Shown piece by piece: positions 1 to 9,077 of a stretch of DNA of 64,000 nucleotides. How positions within the stretch are numbered: position 1 is the first letter of the stretch; each line of letters begins with the position of its first letter. The position numbers and the translations under genes are program-made. The notes under the pieces were generated by a model. That model was not told the origin of the DNA. It saw only the letters and a program-made list of their open reading frames with translations, and did no database searches. Source of the stretch: Opitutaceae bacterium TAV5 (GTDB lineage: Bacteria; Verrucomicrobiota; Verrucomicrobiia; Opitutales; Opitutaceae); contig CP007053.1 of assembly GCA_000242935.3 (NCBI GenBank), positions 744,001 through 808,000 of the forward strand, given 5' to 3'.

Positions 1-1
1 C

Positions 2-562
2 CGTTCGGCCGGCGGCACTGCCGGGCAACTCATCGTCGGGTTGCTGGATCTTGCAACGCCCCCCGCAACCACAATCCTGGGCGGCGGGCAGAAGGCCAAC
101 CCTCTGGTCGGCGCCACGGGAGTCGAATACAGCCAGTTCCTGTACTCGTATTCGGAGCGGGTCTACCGCTACGGCACGTATTCCCTCAACGAAGCGGAGA
201 CCGGGCTGACCGGCATGTCCGTCCAGAAAGCCGGCGACTACATATCCGTCGGCGACAACGTGGACCACCACCTGGTGTTCACGCTCACGGTCGTAAGCAC
301 GGGCTTGCAGGTATCGGCCTCCATCACGGAAACCGATGGCAGCACGACGACGCTGGCAAATTACGTGATCGAAAGCGAAGCCGGTAGTTATACATTCGAT
401 ACGTTGCGCCTTTCGACGCAGGGGATCTCCAGTCCGGTGTATTTCGACAACATCGTCATCAGCACGACCGCTCCGATTCCGGAGCCGGCCGTAACGGCGG
501 CGGTGGCGGGCGCGGTTTTGCTGGCCATCGCCCTCGCCCTCCGGTGCCGGCGGCAGGCGTGA
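2..562 (+). CDS. PEP-CTERM-type exported surface protein, 5' partial
   Basis: The reading frame is open from the first bases of the window, so the gene begins upstream; the TTG at 41 is not needed as a start. The visible part is a Ser/Thr-rich beta-type sequence typical of secreted Verrucomicrobiota proteins. The C-terminus has the layout of a PEP-CTERM sorting signal: IPEP, then a hydrophobic segment of about 18 residues, then a basic tail RCRRQA. Such proteins are expected to be cut by exosortase and placed at the cell surface. The function of the missing N-terminal part cannot be judged. Confidence 0.6.
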   Translation, partial: RSAGGTAGQLIVGLLDLATPPATTILGGGQKANPLVGATGVEYSQFLYSYSERVYRYGTYSLNEAETGLTGMSVQKAGDYISVGDNVDHHLVFTLTVVSTGLQVSASITETDGSTTTLANYVIESEAGSYTFDTLRLSTQGISSPVYFDNIVISTTAPIPEPAVTAAVAGAVLLAIALALRCRRQA

Positions 563-653
563 GGAAAGGACACGTCCAGACCGCGATGTGCAGGCAGACC
601 GCTTCGGAAGCATTGCCTTTCCCTTGCGATTCCGGAAACCTTGCCGGCACATC

Positions 654-1100
654 ATGAAAAACCTCCTCCTGTTCTCCGCTCTCCTCGTTCTCCTCCCTGC
701 CCTGCGTGCCGGCGATCTCGCCGAGGCGCAGGTGCCGGCTGTCATCGTCAACCATGTCAAGCAGCAGTACCCCAAGGCCGGCCCGATCGAATGGGACTTC
801 GACAAGGACGACGGCGTCTACGAAGCCGAGTTCAGGATCGACGGTTTCGAGCACGACCTGGAATTCACCCCGGCCGGCGAACGGGTTTATTCGAAAATCG
901 AAATCCCGGTGAGCTCGCTGCCCGCTGCCGTCACCGCGTATGTCACCACCCACCACCCCAAGGCAAAGATCCTCGGGGCCAAGCATATCGTGAAAGGCGA
1001 CCGCCAGATGTATGACGTGGGCATCTCCGAAGGCCCGTTCTGGAAGAAAAAACACAAGAACCTCTATCTGGACGAACAGGGCGTCGTGGTGAGCAAGTAA
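654..1100 (+). CDS. PepSY-like exported protein (DUF2874 type)
   Basis: 148 aa starting at ATG 654, chosen because it is followed at once by a signal peptide (MKNLLLFSALLVLLPALRA). The remainder contains two similar units built around a VxxYVxxHHPKAKI / VKQQYPKAGPIEWDF pattern, as in periplasmic PepSY-like (BLIP-like, DUF2874) proteins. Family members are small exported proteins of uncertain role, possibly inhibitory or binding modules. It stands alone between the PEP-CTERM gene and ilvD. Confidence 0.65.
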   Translation: MKNLLLFSALLVLLPALRAGDLAEAQVPAVIVNHVKQQYPKAGPIEWDFDKDDGVYEAEFRIDGFEHDLEFTPAGERVYSKIEIPVSSLPAAVTAYVTTHHPKAKILGAKHIVKGDRQMYDVGISEGPFWKKKHKNLYLDEQGVVVSK

Positions 1101-1403
1101 CGGGAACACGGAGGCAGCCCTAACCGCCCGCCCGCCTCTGCAAACCGGATCAGCCACGAAAGAGCGCAAAATCTTTCTGCAGATGAAGGGTGGCGTGGCG
1201 CCTACAGGCGCCATGGAGAGTCCCGCTGCGAAAAGGTCCTTTGCGCGCCTTCGCGGCCAATTCTGCCTGAAAACAAAGCTTTGCGGGGATCGAAAACGAT
1301 TTCCCCGGCCGGGAAACTTCCTGCAACCTCGCGGTTTCCTCCCTTTCTCCACGCTTGCCCGCCCCGCCCGCAGGTGGTTTGCTGGTCGCTTTCAATTTTT
1401 CCC
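1101..1403. other. Intergenic region without a gene; one short hairpin
   Basis: About 300 bp between the PepSY-like gene and ilvD. No supported ORF. A perfect inverted repeat (TGGCGCC, 4-nt loop, GGCGCCA) lies at 1196-1213; it has no T-run, so it is not a clear terminator. The ilvD promoter should be here but no convincing boxes are visible. Confidence 0.5.
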
Positions 1404-3158
1404 ATGAAGCCGACGACTGCCAAAACGACCCTTAACAAGACCAGGCCCGCCGCACGCAAGGACCACGCGCCCGACGCCACCCGCCAGTTTTCCTCCATCG
1501 TCCACGACGGAGCCGACCGCGCCCCCAACCGCTCCATGCTCCGCGCCGTCGGATTCAAGGACCCCGATTTCCGGAAAACCGTCGTCGGCGTGGCCTCCAC
1601 CTGGTCGATGCTCACCCCGTGCAACATGCACATCAACAAGCTCGCCGAATACGCCGAGCAGGGCGCCAACGAGGCCGGCGGCAAGGGCATCATCTTCGGC
1701 ACCATCACCATCGCCGACGGCATCAGCATGGGCACGCCCGGCATGCGTTACTCGCTCGTCTCCCGCGAGGTCATCGCCGACTCCATCGAAACCGTCGTCG
1801 GCGGCGAGGGTTTCGACGGCCTCGTGGCCATCGGCGGCTGCGACAAGAACATGCCCGGCTGCGTCATGTCCATGGCCCGCCTCAACCGCCCCAGCGTCTT
1901 CGTCTATGGCGGCACCATCCTGCCCGGCATCCATCCGGAAAACAAAAAGGAGTGCGACATCGTCTCCGTGTTCGAGGCCGTCGGCCAGCACGCCGCGGGC
2001 AAGCTCGACGCCGCCGGCCTCAAGGTCGTCGAGGAGTGCTCCATCCCCGGCCCCGGCTCCTGTGGCGGCATGTACACGGCCAACACCATGGCCAACGCCA
2101 TCGAGGCCCTCGGCCTCTCGCTCCCCAACTCCTCCGCGCAGATCGCCATCAGCAAGGAGAAGGAGGAAGACTGCCGCCGCGCCGGCGCCGCCGTCGTCGA
2201 ACTCGCGAAAAAAGGCATCCGCCCCCGCGACATTTTGACGAAAAAAGCCTTCGAGAACGCCATCACCGTGGTCATCGCGCTCGGCGGCTCGACCAACGCC
2301 GTGCTCCACCTGCTCGCCATCGCGCACACCGCCGGCGTGAAGCTCACCATCGACGACTTCACCCGCATCGGCAAACGCGTGCCCGTGCTCGCCGACCTCA
2401 AGCCCTCCGGCAAATACGGCATGGTCCACCTCTCTCGCATCGGCGGCATGCCCCCGCTCATGAAGACGCTGCTCGACCGCGGCCTCATCCATGGCGATTG
2501 CCTCACCGTCACCGGCAAGACCGTGGCGGAAAACCTCAAGGACGTGAAACCGTATCCGGCCGATCAGGACGTGATCCGCCCCTTCGACCAGCCGATCAAG
2601 GCCGACAGCCACCTGCGCATCCTCTACGGCAACCTCGCGCCCGAGGGCTCCGTGGCGAAAATCTCCGGCAAGGAGGGCCTGCGTTTCTCCGGCAAGGCCA
2701 TCGTGTTCGAAGGCGAGGAAGCCGCGATGAAGGCGATCCTCGACGGCCGCGTGAAGGCGGGCCACGTCGTCGTGATCCGTTACGAGGGCCCCGTCGGCGG
2801 CCCGGGCATGCGCGAGATGCTTTCGCCCACCAGCGCCATCATGGGCCGCGGTCTCGGCAAGGACGTGGCGCTCATCACCGACGGACGTTTCTCCGGCGGC
2901 TCGCACGGTTTTGTCGTCGGCCACATCACGCCCGAAGCGGCGATCGGCGGCGCCATCGGTCTCGTGAAAAACGGCGACCCGATCACCATCGACGCCGTCA
3001 AGAACCAGATCACGCTCGACATCGCCGCGAAGGAAATCGCCGCGCGCAAGAAGGCGTGGAAACCGAAAAAGCCCTACGCCACCCGCGGCGTGCTCGCCAA
3101 GTACGCGAAGCTCGTCAGCACCGCCAGCGAGGGCGCGGTGACGGACAAGTACCTGTGA
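1404..3158 (+). CDS. ilvD: Dihydroxy-acid dehydratase
   Basis: 584 aa, usual length for IlvD. It removes water from 2,3-dihydroxy-isovalerate and 2,3-dihydroxy-3-methylvalerate to give the 2-oxoacids in valine and isoleucine synthesis, in the cytoplasm. The Fe-S ligand cysteines are seen in GGCDKNMPGC (about residue 146) and PGPGSCGGMYTANTMA (about residue 219), and GRFSGGSHGFVVGH near the C-terminus is the classic IlvD/Edd signature. ATG 1404 is preferred over the upstream start at 1281 because conserved sequence begins soon after it. A very long antisense ORF here is a GC-skew shadow. Confidence 0.97.
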   Translation: MKPTTAKTTLNKTRPAARKDHAPDATRQFSSIVHDGADRAPNRSMLRAVGFKDPDFRKTVVGVASTWSMLTPCNMHINKLAEYAEQGANEAGGKGIIFGTITIADGISMGTPGMRYSLVSREVIADSIETVVGGEGFDGLVAIGGCDKNMPGCVMSMARLNRPSVFVYGGTILPGIHPENKKECDIVSVFEAVGQHAAGKLDAAGLKVVEECSIPGPGSCGGMYTANTMANAIEALGLSLPNSSAQIAISKEKEEDCRRAGAAVVELAKKGIRPRDILTKKAFENAITVVIALGGSTNAVLHLLAIAHTAGVKLTIDDFTRIGKRVPVLADLKPSGKYGMVHLSRIGGMPPLMKTLLDRGLIHGDCLTVTGKTVAENLKDVKPYPADQDVIRPFDQPIKADSHLRILYGNLAPEGSVAKISGKEGLRFSGKAIVFEGEEAAMKAILDGRVKAGHVVVIRYEGPVGGPGMREMLSPTSAIMGRGLGKDVALITDGRFSGGSHGFVVGHITPEAAIGGAIGLVKNGDPITIDAVKNQITLDIAAKEIAARKKAWKPKKPYATRGVLAKYAKLVSTASEGAVTDKYL

Positions 3159-3180
3159 TCTTGCGCGAGCGGCAGCCCTT

Positions 3181-3311
3181 GTGGCACGGGCTTCCAGCCC
3201 GTGCACGTCGCCTCCCCGTTCCGCGTGGCATGGGCTTCCAGCCCATGATTCCAGGCACATGGCCAAGGATGGCCATGCCACGCAATCCCATGGGCTGGAA
3301 GCCCGTGCCAC
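3181..3311. repeat. Intergenic repeat cluster (REP-like, three units)
   Basis: Three copies of a unit built on GGCTTCCAGCCC: two direct (3181-3204 and 3225-3247) and one inverted (3289-3311), each a hairpin of about 10 bp with GTGGCAYGGG ends. A shorter GGCCAAGGATGGCC stem lies between them. The cluster separates the converging ilvD and lpd genes, so it may end transcription or act as a REP element spread through the genome. Confidence 0.7.
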
Positions 3312-3375
3312 ATCAACTGCCGTCCGCGTAGCATCAGCTGATGTTACGCGCGGCCTCCTCGGAGCGGCAGCGAAC

Positions 3376-4773
3376 TCAGATATGGATCGCCTCGCCCATC
3401 GAGGCGGCGGCGGCTTCCATGATCGCTTCGCTCAGCGTCGGGTGGGCGTGGATCGTCTGGTGGATTTCCTCGACCGAGGCTTCCAGTTCGATCGCCAGGC
3501 CGTACTCGGCGATCAGTTCCGTCGCCTCGCTGCCGATGATGTGCGCGCCGTAGATCTCGCCGGTCTTCGCATCCGTGACGACTTTCACAAATCCTTCGCT
3601 CTCGGCCGAGGCCACCGCCTTGCCGGACGCCGTGAAGGGGAACTTGCCGACCTTGATATCGAGCTTTTTGTCCTTCGCCGCCTTCTCGGTGAGGCCGATG
3701 GAGGCCACTTGCGGCTGGCAATAGGTGCAGCCGGGGAAGTTTTTCACGCGCTTCGGCTTGCCGTGTCCGAACATGCCGTTGACGGCGTTGACCGCTTCGA
3801 AGGTCGCGATGTGGGCGAGCCAGGGCGGGCCGATGATGTCGCCGGCGGCGTAGATGCCCTTGATCGTCGTCTGGTAGTCGTCGCCGACCTTCACGTAGTT
3901 GCGGTCGAGATCGACACTGGCGGCCTTGCCGAGCACGCCCTCGATATTGGCCACGACACCGATCGCCGAGAGCAGGAAATCGGCCTCGACCTCCTGCTTC
4001 TTGTCGCCGGTCACGAGGTCCACTTTCACGGAATCCTTCCCGACCCGGAAGTTTTCGCACTTCGTGTCGACGAGCGTGGTGATCCCCTGCTTGTCAAAGG
4101 CGCGATGAAGGGTCTTGGCGACCTCCGCGTCCTCGACCGGAAGGATCTGCGGGAGCATCTCGACCAGCGTGACCCTGGTGCCGAGCGCGTTGAAGAAATA
4201 GGCGAACTCCACGCCGATGGCGCCGGCGCCGACGATGATGATCGATTTCGGCAGCTTCGTGTTGGCGAGCGCCTCGCGGGAAGTCATCACCCGGTCCCCG
4301 CTGTAATCGAGACCCGGGATGCGGCGCATCCGGCAACCGGTGGCGATAAGGATGTTTTTGGCCTTGAAGAACTTCCCCTTGTGCTCGCCCTCGGTGATCT
4401 CGACCATGCCGGCGGCGGGCACGTGGCCCTTGCCGATGAAATAATCGACCTTGTTTTTCTTGAACAGGAACTCGATGCCCTTGGCCATCTGCGCGGAGAC
4501 GTCGCGCGAACGGCTCATGACTTTCTCGAAATCGAACGAAACGTCCGTGGCCGTGATGCCGTAGACATCGCTCTTTTTCATTTTCTGGTAAAGCTCGGCG
4601 CTCTTGAGGAGGGCCTTTGTCGGGATACAGCCCCAGTTGAGGCAGGTGCCGCCGGCGCGCTCGAGTTCGATGCACGCCACCTTTTTGCCAAGTTGTCCGG
4701 CGCGAATCGCGCCTGCGTAGCCCGCCGGGCCGCCGCCGATGACAATGAGATCGTATTCCGTAGTTTCAGCCAT
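3376..4773 (-). CDS. lpd: Dihydrolipoyl dehydrogenase (E3)
   Basis: 465 aa. A flavoprotein that re-oxidises dihydrolipoamide with NAD+ in the 2-oxoacid dehydrogenase and glycine cleavage complexes. The N-terminal FAD fold has IGGGPAGY (residues 12-19), the redox-active disulphide is GGTCLNWGC (C44/C49), a second dinucleotide fold follows (VGAGAIGVEF), and the C-terminal interface has the catalytic His in HAHPTLSEAI. Start ATG 4773 (MAETTEYD) lies at the beginning of homology; longer starts add only unrelated sequence. No E1/E2 genes are beside it. Confidence 0.96.
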   Translation of the reverse strand: MAETTEYDLIVIGGGPAGYAGAIRAGQLGKKVACIELERAGGTCLNWGCIPTKALLKSAELYQKMKKSDVYGITATDVSFDFEKVMSRSRDVSAQMAKGIEFLFKKNKVDYFIGKGHVPAAGMVEITEGEHKGKFFKAKNILIATGCRMRRIPGLDYSGDRVMTSREALANTKLPKSIIIVGAGAIGVEFAYFFNALGTRVTLVEMLPQILPVEDAEVAKTLHRAFDKQGITTLVDTKCENFRVGKDSVKVDLVTGDKKQEVEADFLLSAIGVVANIEGVLGKAASVDLDRNYVKVGDDYQTTIKGIYAAGDIIGPPWLAHIATFEAVNAVNGMFGHGKPKRVKNFPGCTYCQPQVASIGLTEKAAKDKKLDIKVGKFPFTASGKAVASAESEGFVKVVTDAKTGEIYGAHIIGSEATELIAEYGLAIELEASVEEIHQTIHAHPTLSEAIMEAAAASMGEAIHI

Positions 4774-4911
4774 GATGAGAGTGGAAGGGCCAAACGTGCC
4801 TCGTCCGCGAAAAAGGGCAACCGTTCTTGACGCATGCCCCTGCCGCAGAGGGCATATCGGCTGCATCCGGGCTTGCACCGGCGGGTTGCGCATTTACTTA
4901 TGGGAACCGTC

Positions 4912-5640
4912 ATGAACTTTCTCCCCCGGCCCGCCCTTTTCCGGTTGTTCCTCGTCATCATGATTGCCGGCGTCGGCACGGCCGGAACGCTCGCCGCCGC
5001 GACGCGGACGTTTACCGACCGGCAAGGCCGCACGATCCAGGCAGAATTCGTGTCGCTCGAAAACGGCGTCGTGAAGATCCGGCGCGATGACGGCATCACC
5101 TTCGACCTGCAACTTTCCTCGCTGAGCGATGCCGACCAGAAGTGGATTCGCGACGAGGCCGCCAGACCGGCCGCGCTCCCGGCCACCGCGCTCGCCGTCG
5201 AGATGGTCCGCTCGACCTACAGCACCGAGAAGGACGAAAAAACCCGGCCCGGCCTCGTCCTCACCCTGGAGCAGTCGGGCTACCGGGTAAAAATCACCAA
5301 CAAGACCGCCGCCCCCCTCTCGCTCACGGCCAAATACCGGGTGTTTGTGCAGAATGACACCGGCTCTTCCAACCAGGCCACGGAAGGCGGCATCCGCAAG
5401 ACCGAAGGGCAGGAAGAAATCACCGGGCTCCCGCCCTATAAGACCACCGAATTCCGCACCAACCCGATTCCGCTCGGTTCGCAGAAGCTGAAACCCGGTT
5501 ATGCCTGGAAGGATAGCAAAAAGCCGCGCGAGAAAATCGCCGACGAGATCATCGGCATCCAGTTGCGGGTGTACGCGGGCGATCAGCTCGTGGTCGAGCG
5601 CCACGTGCCGCCCAGCCTCGAAAAAACGCAACCGTGGTAA
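4912..5640 (+). CDS. Exported protein with SHD1-like N-terminal module
   Basis: 242 aa from ATG 4912. A signal peptide (about residues 1-29, ending LAAA) is followed by RTFTDRQGRTIQAEFVSL ... LSDADQKWI, the SLA1-homology-like (SHD1) module common in secreted Planctomycetes/Verrucomicrobiota proteins. The rest (about 80-242) is a beta-rich domain with no match I recognise. Probably periplasmic; ligand unknown. Confidence 0.6.
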   Translation: MNFLPRPALFRLFLVIMIAGVGTAGTLAAATRTFTDRQGRTIQAEFVSLENGVVKIRRDDGITFDLQLSSLSDADQKWIRDEAARPAALPATALAVEMVRSTYSTEKDEKTRPGLVLTLEQSGYRVKITNKTAAPLSLTAKYRVFVQNDTGSSNQATEGGIRKTEGQEEITGLPPYKTTEFRTNPIPLGSQKLKPGYAWKDSKKPREKIADEIIGIQLRVYAGDQLVVERHVPPSLEKTQPW

Positions 5641-5771
5641 AACGGAGCGGCGAGCGGCGGAGCGCGGGATGGCGGATGCCGCCCTGGTCGCCACCGATTT
5701 TTTCAGCCGCAACAGCCGATCCTGCTCCTCCCGCACTTGCGAAGCACTCGCCGATGGCGGACAGTGTCGGC

Positions 5772-6224
5772 ATGTCACGCCGTATTCATCATCCTGTTTT
5801 CCCTTTGCTGCCCGGCGCGCTCTTCGTCGTCCTGCTGGTGGCTCTCGGCCTGGCCGGCTGCTCTTCGCCGCAACGCCGTATCGAAAAAAATCTCGCGCTC
5901 TTCGAGAGCCTGCCGGCGGAACAGCAGGAACTCATCAAGCAAGGCAAGGTCGGCCTCGGCTTCACGCCCGAGATGGTGTTGCTCGCCGTCGGCGAACCCG
6001 ACCGCAGATGGCTGCGCACCGACGAAACCGGCGACAGCGAGGCGTGGAGCTACACCACGTATGCCGGCCCCGGTGGCATGATGCTCTACAGCGGCTGGTA
6101 TCACTCCTACTACAGCGCGTGGTACCCGTACTACACCTCCTATGGACCGCGCGTGGACCGCGAGTATTTCCGCGTGTCGTTCAAGGACGGCAAGGTCGTC
6201 AGCGTGACACAGGACGTACGATAA
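5772..6224 (+). CDS. Putative lipoprotein
   Basis: 150 aa from ATG 5772. A hydrophobic N-terminus ends in the lipobox LAGC, then SSPQRRIEKN. The middle contains GFTPEMVLLAVGEPDRRW, as in SmpA/BamE-like small lipoproteins where a DNA-like GxP loop follows a helix, then a Tyr-rich loop and a terminal FKDGKVVSV strand. An outer-membrane lipoprotein of BamE-like fold is a reasonable guess but not proven. Confidence 0.6.
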   Translation: MSRRIHHPVFPLLPGALFVVLLVALGLAGCSSPQRRIEKNLALFESLPAEQQELIKQGKVGLGFTPEMVLLAVGEPDRRWLRTDETGDSEAWSYTTYAGPGGMMLYSGWYHSYYSAWYPYYTSYGPRVDREYFRVSFKDGKVVSVTQDVR

Positions 6225-6323
6225 GACCCGGCATTGCCGATGCCGGACCCGGGGCGGGGTCGGGGCTGGGGGCCGGGCAAGCGCCGAGTGAACCGGCATC
6301 GATTCCTCGTCCGCGCTTCCCCG

Positions 6324-7535
6324 TTACAGGATCAGCATCGCATCGCCGTAGCTGAAAAAGCGATACTCGCGGGCAATGGCTTCCGCATAGAGCTCACGCA
6401 ACCAGGCGATGCCGTCCATCGAACCCGGCGCCAGAAACGCCGCCACCAGGCACATCAGCGTCGAACGCGGCTGGTGGAAGTTGGTGATGAGCGCATCCAC
6501 GCCGCGAAACACACGCGGCGGGTAAATGTAGATCGAGGCTTCGGCGACATGCGGACGGCGTCCGGCGCTGTCCTGCCGGCCGGCCTGATCGCCGGCGCCG
6601 CCCGTCAAGACCGGTTGCCGGGCCAGAAAATCCTCAATGGTGCGCACGGTTGTCGTGCCCACGGCAATACGTCGTCCGCCGTTGTTTCCTGCACGCGGAG
6701 CGAGGAGGGCTTGCTGCGTGGCCGGCGACATCTCGTAAATCTCGCGGTGGATGGGATGCTCCTCGATCGTGCCGGTGGCGATGGGCTTGAAGGTCCCCAA
6801 GCCGACGTGCAGCGTGACATCCGCCGTGGTGACGCCGAGCCCCGCCACCCCGGCGAGCAACTCCGGCGTAAAATGCAACCCGGCGGTCGGCGCGGCCACG
6901 GCGACCTGCCTTGCCCGGTCGGCATAAACGGTCTGGTAACGCTCCAGGTCCAGCGCCCGCCGCCCGGCGGCGTCGGCGGAAAACGCCGGGTCCGTCACCT
7001 CCGCCTCCACGCGGGCGCGTTCGATGTAGGGCGGCAGCGGCACATCGCCGAGCCGGTTGGCGACCTCGACAATGGACCCGCCGCCGGAGCGGCCTCCGGC
7101 GGCGCCCTCGCCCGATGCCGCCGGCACGTCGAACCGGACCAGCGCCGCGCCCTCCGCATCCTTTTCCAGAACGACGGCCGAAAAATCGGCGCCATGGGCA
7201 AAGATGCCGCCGACGGGCAGTTTTTTGCCCGGACGGACGAGACACCACCAGACATTGTCGCCGCGCGCCGGTTCGGGGCGCAGCAACAGGCACTCGACGG
7301 CTCCGCCGGTAGGGCGCCGGGCATGGAGACGGGCGGGCAGCACGGCGGCGTTGTTGCGGAAGAGAATATCGCCTGCGCGCAGCCATCGCGTCAGGTCGGA
7401 GAAATGCGCGTGTGTCACCGAGCGGGCGGCGCGATCCACGACCATGAGGCGCGAGGCATCGCGGCGGGCAGCCGGGGTTTGCGCGACGAGATGCGCGGGC
7501 AGGTGGTAATCGAAAAGATCGGTGGAAAGTGGCAC
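6324..7535 (-). CDS. queA: S-adenosylmethionine:tRNA ribosyltransferase-isomerase
   Basis: 403 aa from GTG 7535. QueA moves the ribosyl part of SAM onto 7-deazaguanine in tRNA wobble position 34, making epoxyqueuosine. The family begins with FDYHLPAHLVAQTPAARRDASRLMV as here, contains APTAGLHFT and DVTLHVGLGTF, and ends with NFHQPRSTL and YREFSYGDAMLI-like sequence. No ATG fits the family N-terminus, so GTG just before PLSTDLFDYHLP was chosen; an ATG at 7640 would extend almost into the tRNA and is unlikely. Somewhat longer than usual owing to two Gly/Ala-rich insertions. Confidence 0.93.
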   Translation of the reverse strand: MPLSTDLFDYHLPAHLVAQTPAARRDASRLMVVDRAARSVTHAHFSDLTRWLRAGDILFRNNAAVLPARLHARRPTGGAVECLLLRPEPARGDNVWWCLVRPGKKLPVGGIFAHGADFSAVVLEKDAEGAALVRFDVPAASGEGAAGGRSGGGSIVEVANRLGDVPLPPYIERARVEAEVTDPAFSADAAGRRALDLERYQTVYADRARQVAVAAPTAGLHFTPELLAGVAGLGVTTADVTLHVGLGTFKPIATGTIEEHPIHREIYEMSPATQQALLAPRAGNNGGRRIAVGTTTVRTIEDFLARQPVLTGGAGDQAGRQDSAGRRPHVAEASIYIYPPRVFRGVDALITNFHQPRSTLMCLVAAFLAPGSMDGIAWLRELYAEAIAREYRFFSYGDAMLIL

Positions 7536-7641
7536 GGACGGAGAGAAAACGGTGGTGTGAGACAGAACGGGAGAAACGGAGCGGGAAAATGAAGCTTGCG
7601 CTTGTGTGGCGTGCGAGTTTGTTCCGCAGTTCCTCACCAAG

Positions 7642-7716
7642 GCCGATGTAGCTCAGTGGTAGAGCAGCGGTATCGTAAACCGCTGGTCGTCGGTTCGACT
7701 CCGACCATCGGCTCCA
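7642..7716 (+). tRNA. tRNA-Thr (anticodon CGT), prophage attachment gene
   Basis: 75 nt with CCA encoded. Acceptor GCCGATG pairs with CATCGGC, D-stem GCTC/GAGC, anticodon stem GCGGT/ACCGC around loop ATCGTAA (anticodon CGT, reads ACG), T-arm GTCGG-TTCGACT-CCGAC, discriminator T. The 3' part from the anticodon loop onward is the left copy of the prophage core site, so the integrated phage restores the gene. Confidence 0.97.
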
Positions 7717-7719
7717 CTT
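7672..7719 (+). repeat. attL: attL core (48-bp direct repeat)
   Basis: Identical to 60475-60522; the base before (T versus A) and after (A versus T) differ, which sets the ends. It runs from the tRNA anticodon loop to 3 bases past the CCA. Reconstitution of the tRNA is typical of integrases that use tRNA 3' ends. Confidence 0.96.
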
Positions 7720-7755
7720 AATACCCAAGCACTTACGAAAGTCCGGGCGACCGGC

Positions 7756-7797
7756 TGGCAACCGGGTTGCCAGCAAAAACGAGGAAAATTGGCAACC
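7756..7797. promoter_or_regulatory. Candidate integrase arm-type sites, left end
   Basis: Three copies of TGGCAACC: 7756-7763 (+), 7765-7772 (-, as GGTTGCCA) and 7790-7797 (+). The first two form a palindrome. The same octamer family recurs beside attR (60342-60390). Repeats flanking both core copies fit arm-binding sites of the integrase; the palindrome could also end late transcription. Confidence 0.55.
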
Positions 7798-7798
7798 G

Positions 7799-8824
7799 TC
7801 ACCCGCTCGTCTCGCACTGGATCGTCACCGAAAGGCCGCTGCGCGAAAGATTCCAGGTCACGGTTTTCGGCATCCACTGCCCATCAATTTGCGCGGCAAC
7901 GCCGGCGATGACGACCGGCGCATCGGCGCTCGGGCTCATGTCCTCCGGCGCGGGTAGCGTCACGTTGAGCGTCTTCCCGTCGCGCAAGACGGCATCGAGG
8001 CGGGAGCGGGCCGCGGTGATTGCCGTCGCTTCGTCTGGATAGGGCGTCCGGAGTCGGTCGGTCGGTGCAGTGGGATCGAGGTCGCCGGCCACAACCTCAC
8101 GGTCGGTGGCGGCGTCGGCATCGCGCCAGACGGCCACCACGCGCTTGTAGATCTGGCGCTTTTTGTTGGTCCAGTCGATGCGGGTATAGCCGCCGGGCCG
8201 GATGGTCAGGGGTGGCGGCGCGGTCGGATCCACGGGAGCCTTTGCGGCGGCCTGGGCGTCGGCAGCGGTCACGAGCGCGATCTCGCCGTAGGCAATCTTC
8301 ACCCACCCTCCCCTGTCGGTAACGATGCGCTGCAAAAGGTTGAGGTCGGTTTCGTCGGTCTGGTCGATGTGGGGCAGGACAACGGCTCGCAGCGAGGCGC
8401 CAACCCGGGGCTTGAGGTTATGCTCGGCGGCGATCCTGGCGACCATGTCGGTCAGCTTCGTGCCGGCCTCCCAACTCCGGCTTTTCTTGGTCTGCATCGG
8501 GGCAAGGTCGCCGGGTGTGCCTTGGTCACTGTGCGATGCCGTCCGGGCCGTCAGGCTGAACTGCGCCGGGGGGTCGGACCATTTTACCTCGTCGAGGGAA
8601 TAGCTGCCCATATCGCGCGGCGGGTGACCCTTGAAGCCAAGGGAGAGACGGAGGATGGTGTCAGGCTCGGGGATGACGGTCGCCTTGGCGGCGTCGGCCA
8701 GCACGAGGGTCAGGCTGTCGGCCTGGACGCCGGCGTTGTCGGTCAGGGTCAGGCTAATGAGGTGGGGAAGGATGCGGTCGGTGATGTCGAGCGCGTCAGC
8801 GAGCAGGCGGAAGGTGGGCGTCAT
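7799..8824 (-). CDS. Baseplate hub / late control protein, P2 gpD-like
   Basis: 341 aa. P2 gpD family proteins form the central hub of the contractile-tail baseplate above the spike (equivalent to T4 gp27). The N-terminal part has the DRILPHLISLTLTDNAGVQADSL pattern, the middle has LNLLQRIVTDRGGWVKIAYG, and the C-terminus the tail-lysin-like beta fold. It follows X and U as in P2 and is the last late gene before attL. Confidence 0.88.
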   Translation of the reverse strand: MTPTFRLLADALDITDRILPHLISLTLTDNAGVQADSLTLVLADAAKATVIPEPDTILRLSLGFKGHPPRDMGSYSLDEVKWSDPPAQFSLTARTASHSDQGTPGDLAPMQTKKSRSWEAGTKLTDMVARIAAEHNLKPRVGASLRAVVLPHIDQTDETDLNLLQRIVTDRGGWVKIAYGEIALVTAADAQAAAKAPVDPTAPPPLTIRPGGYTRIDWTNKKRQIYKRVVAVWRDADAATDREVVAGDLDPTAPTDRLRTPYPDEATAITAARSRLDAVLRDGKTLNVTLPAPEDMSPSADAPVVIAGVAAQIDGQWMPKTVTWNLSRSGLSVTIQCETSG

Positions 8825-8861
8825 GTCCTAACTTTGAGTTTCCTGGGATGAAATTGGGATG

Positions 8862-9077
8862 TCACCAGAGGCGGCGATGTCGCTGCGGCTCGGCGGGGAT
8901 GGCGGGGAGCGTGATCGTCAGGCCGGCCGGCAGGCGCGGCGGGTAGTTGAGCAGGTGCGGGTTGGCCTCGATGACCGTTTCCGTGACACCGGCCGTGGTG
9001 CCGTAGTGGAGTTGGCAAATCTCGTCGATGGTGTCGCCCTCCGTGGTCGTGAGGGTGCGCGGGTCACTGGTCATCAT
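8862..9077 (-). CDS. Tail protein X, P2 gpX-like (LysM-like)
   Basis: 71 aa. TTEGDTIDEICQLHYGTTAGVTE then a leucine/proline-rich tail matches gpX, a small LysM-like baseplate component. It overlaps the end of the U gene by 14 nt, as closely packed in other P2-like phages. ATG 9074 is an equally possible start. Confidence 0.85.
   Translation of the reverse strand: MMTSDPRTLTTTEGDTIDEICQLHYGTTAGVTETVIEANPHLLNYPPRLPAGLTITLPAIPAEPQRHRRLW

Noticed and set aside
1392-3311. 639-aa ORF antisense to ilvD
   Set aside because: Its sequence is Asp/Gly/Ala/His repeats typical of the reverse frame of a GC-rich gene; ilvD on the plus strand has clear family motifs.
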